Assembly: GCF_017316305.2 (NCBI RefSeq)
Contig: NZ_CP147250.1
Location: 2,107,001-2,171,000 of the forward strand
Length of the DNA stretch: 64,000 nt
From: Enterococcus sp. DIV1094
GTDB taxonomy: Bacteria; Bacillota; Bacilli; Lactobacillales; Enterococcaceae
Direction of reading: 5' to 3'
Of this stretch, positions 63,913 to 64,000 are shown piece by piece. The notes beneath the pieces are model-generated. The model did no database searches. It was given only the letters and a program-made list of their open reading frames with translations, and was not told the origin of the DNA. The number at the start of each line of letters is the position of its first letter. Position 1 is the first letter of the stretch. The position numbers and the translations under genes were made by a program.

Positions 63913-64000
63913 TTGTACTACCAAGATGTTGAAATTGCTTACTTTATTGAACGACCAAATCGTTTTATTGCGTTCTGTTTAAACCAAAAAGGCGAAGTAC
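63913..64000 (+). CDS. sfsA: SfsA homologue, first 29 codons
   Basis: Partial at the right edge. From TTG 63913 the frame reads YYQDVEIAYFIERPNRFIA, and FIERPNRFIA is the SfsA N-terminal signature (OB-fold). SfsA is called sugar fermentation stimulation protein in E. coli; its enzymatic role is unclear. AGGTGATGAA upstream serves as ribosome site; an ATG at 63906 is out of frame and short. Confidence 0.85.
   Translation, partial: MYYQDVEIAYFIERPNRFIAFCLNQKGEV

Noticed and set aside
1..64000. CRISPR arrays, insertion sequences, prophage or origin of replication
   Set aside because: Scanning found no regular spaced repeats, no transposase frames with inverted ends, no phage structural genes and no dnaA-box cluster.

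Overview
The window is a low-GC Firmicute chromosome segment, almost certainly Enterococcus. The grounds are gene order and content: a dlt operon with its small dltX gene, a sigma-54/MptR-controlled mannose PTS followed by a ManO-type gene, DUF3397 just ahead of mraZ, and an xseA-xseB-ispA-tlyA-argR-recN block with no dxs, as expected for an organism that makes isoprenoids by the mevalonate route. I cannot fix the species from sequence alone; the E. faecium/hirae/durans group is a guess. Nearly everything is core genome. I see no insertion sequence, prophage or CRISPR array.

Layout. 1-4.7 kb: start of nrdD (minus strand, runs off the left edge) with two NrdR boxes, then a BceAB-type peptide-resistance ABC transporter. 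4.9-9.3 kb: dltXABCD for D-alanylation of teichoic acids. 9.5-13.2 kb: M42 aminopeptidase, DUF975 membrane protein, metallo-hydrolase and lipoate ligase. 13.3-15.8 kb: a divergent pair that stands out, a membrane sensor with a degraded histidine-kinase core facing a SipW-like signal peptidase whose two catalytic residues are both replaced. 15.9-23.4 kb: small single genes (tRNA methyltransferase, tRNA-Arg, CPBP protein, TetR and GNAT pair, SulP transporter, MerR regulator, uracil-DNA glycosylase). 23.5-24.6 kb: L21 leader, rplU, prp, rpmA. 25.0-32.0 kb: mptR, then a -24/-12 promoter driving a stand-alone IIB, IIAB, IIC and IID of the mannose PTS, then manO. 32.1-41.1 kb: housekeeping run (GlsB-like, Xaa-Pro peptidase, Asp23-like, nusB, folD, xseAB, ispA, tlyA, argR, recN). 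41.2-42.4 kb: DUF4044 micro-protein and CorA on the minus strand. 42.6-60.7 kb: division and cell wall (dcw) cluster from mraZ to divIVA, closed by a T-box-controlled ileS. 60.8-64 kb: zwf and an MntR-type regulator, DUF4828, and the first codons of sfsA.

How parts work together. BceAB and Dlt are neighbours and both protect against cationic or cell-wall-active peptides. Prp, encoded between L21 and L27, removes the N-terminal extension visible on L27. MptR carries AAA+, PRD, EIIA-like and EIIB-like domains and sits directly upstream of the PTS operon it should activate; a 45-bp perfect palindrome with repeated ATACAC half-sites lies between them. The dcw genes are closely spaced and mostly co-directional, with an MraZ-box array (three GTGG repeats at 10-bp steps) in front of mraZ.

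Most worth a second look: the pseudo-signal-peptidase and pseudo-kinase divergent pair; the palindrome and half-site cluster before the PTS operon; a probable AUU start for ylmG; a uracil-DNA glycosylase with no cysteines; and several unexplained leader hairpins.
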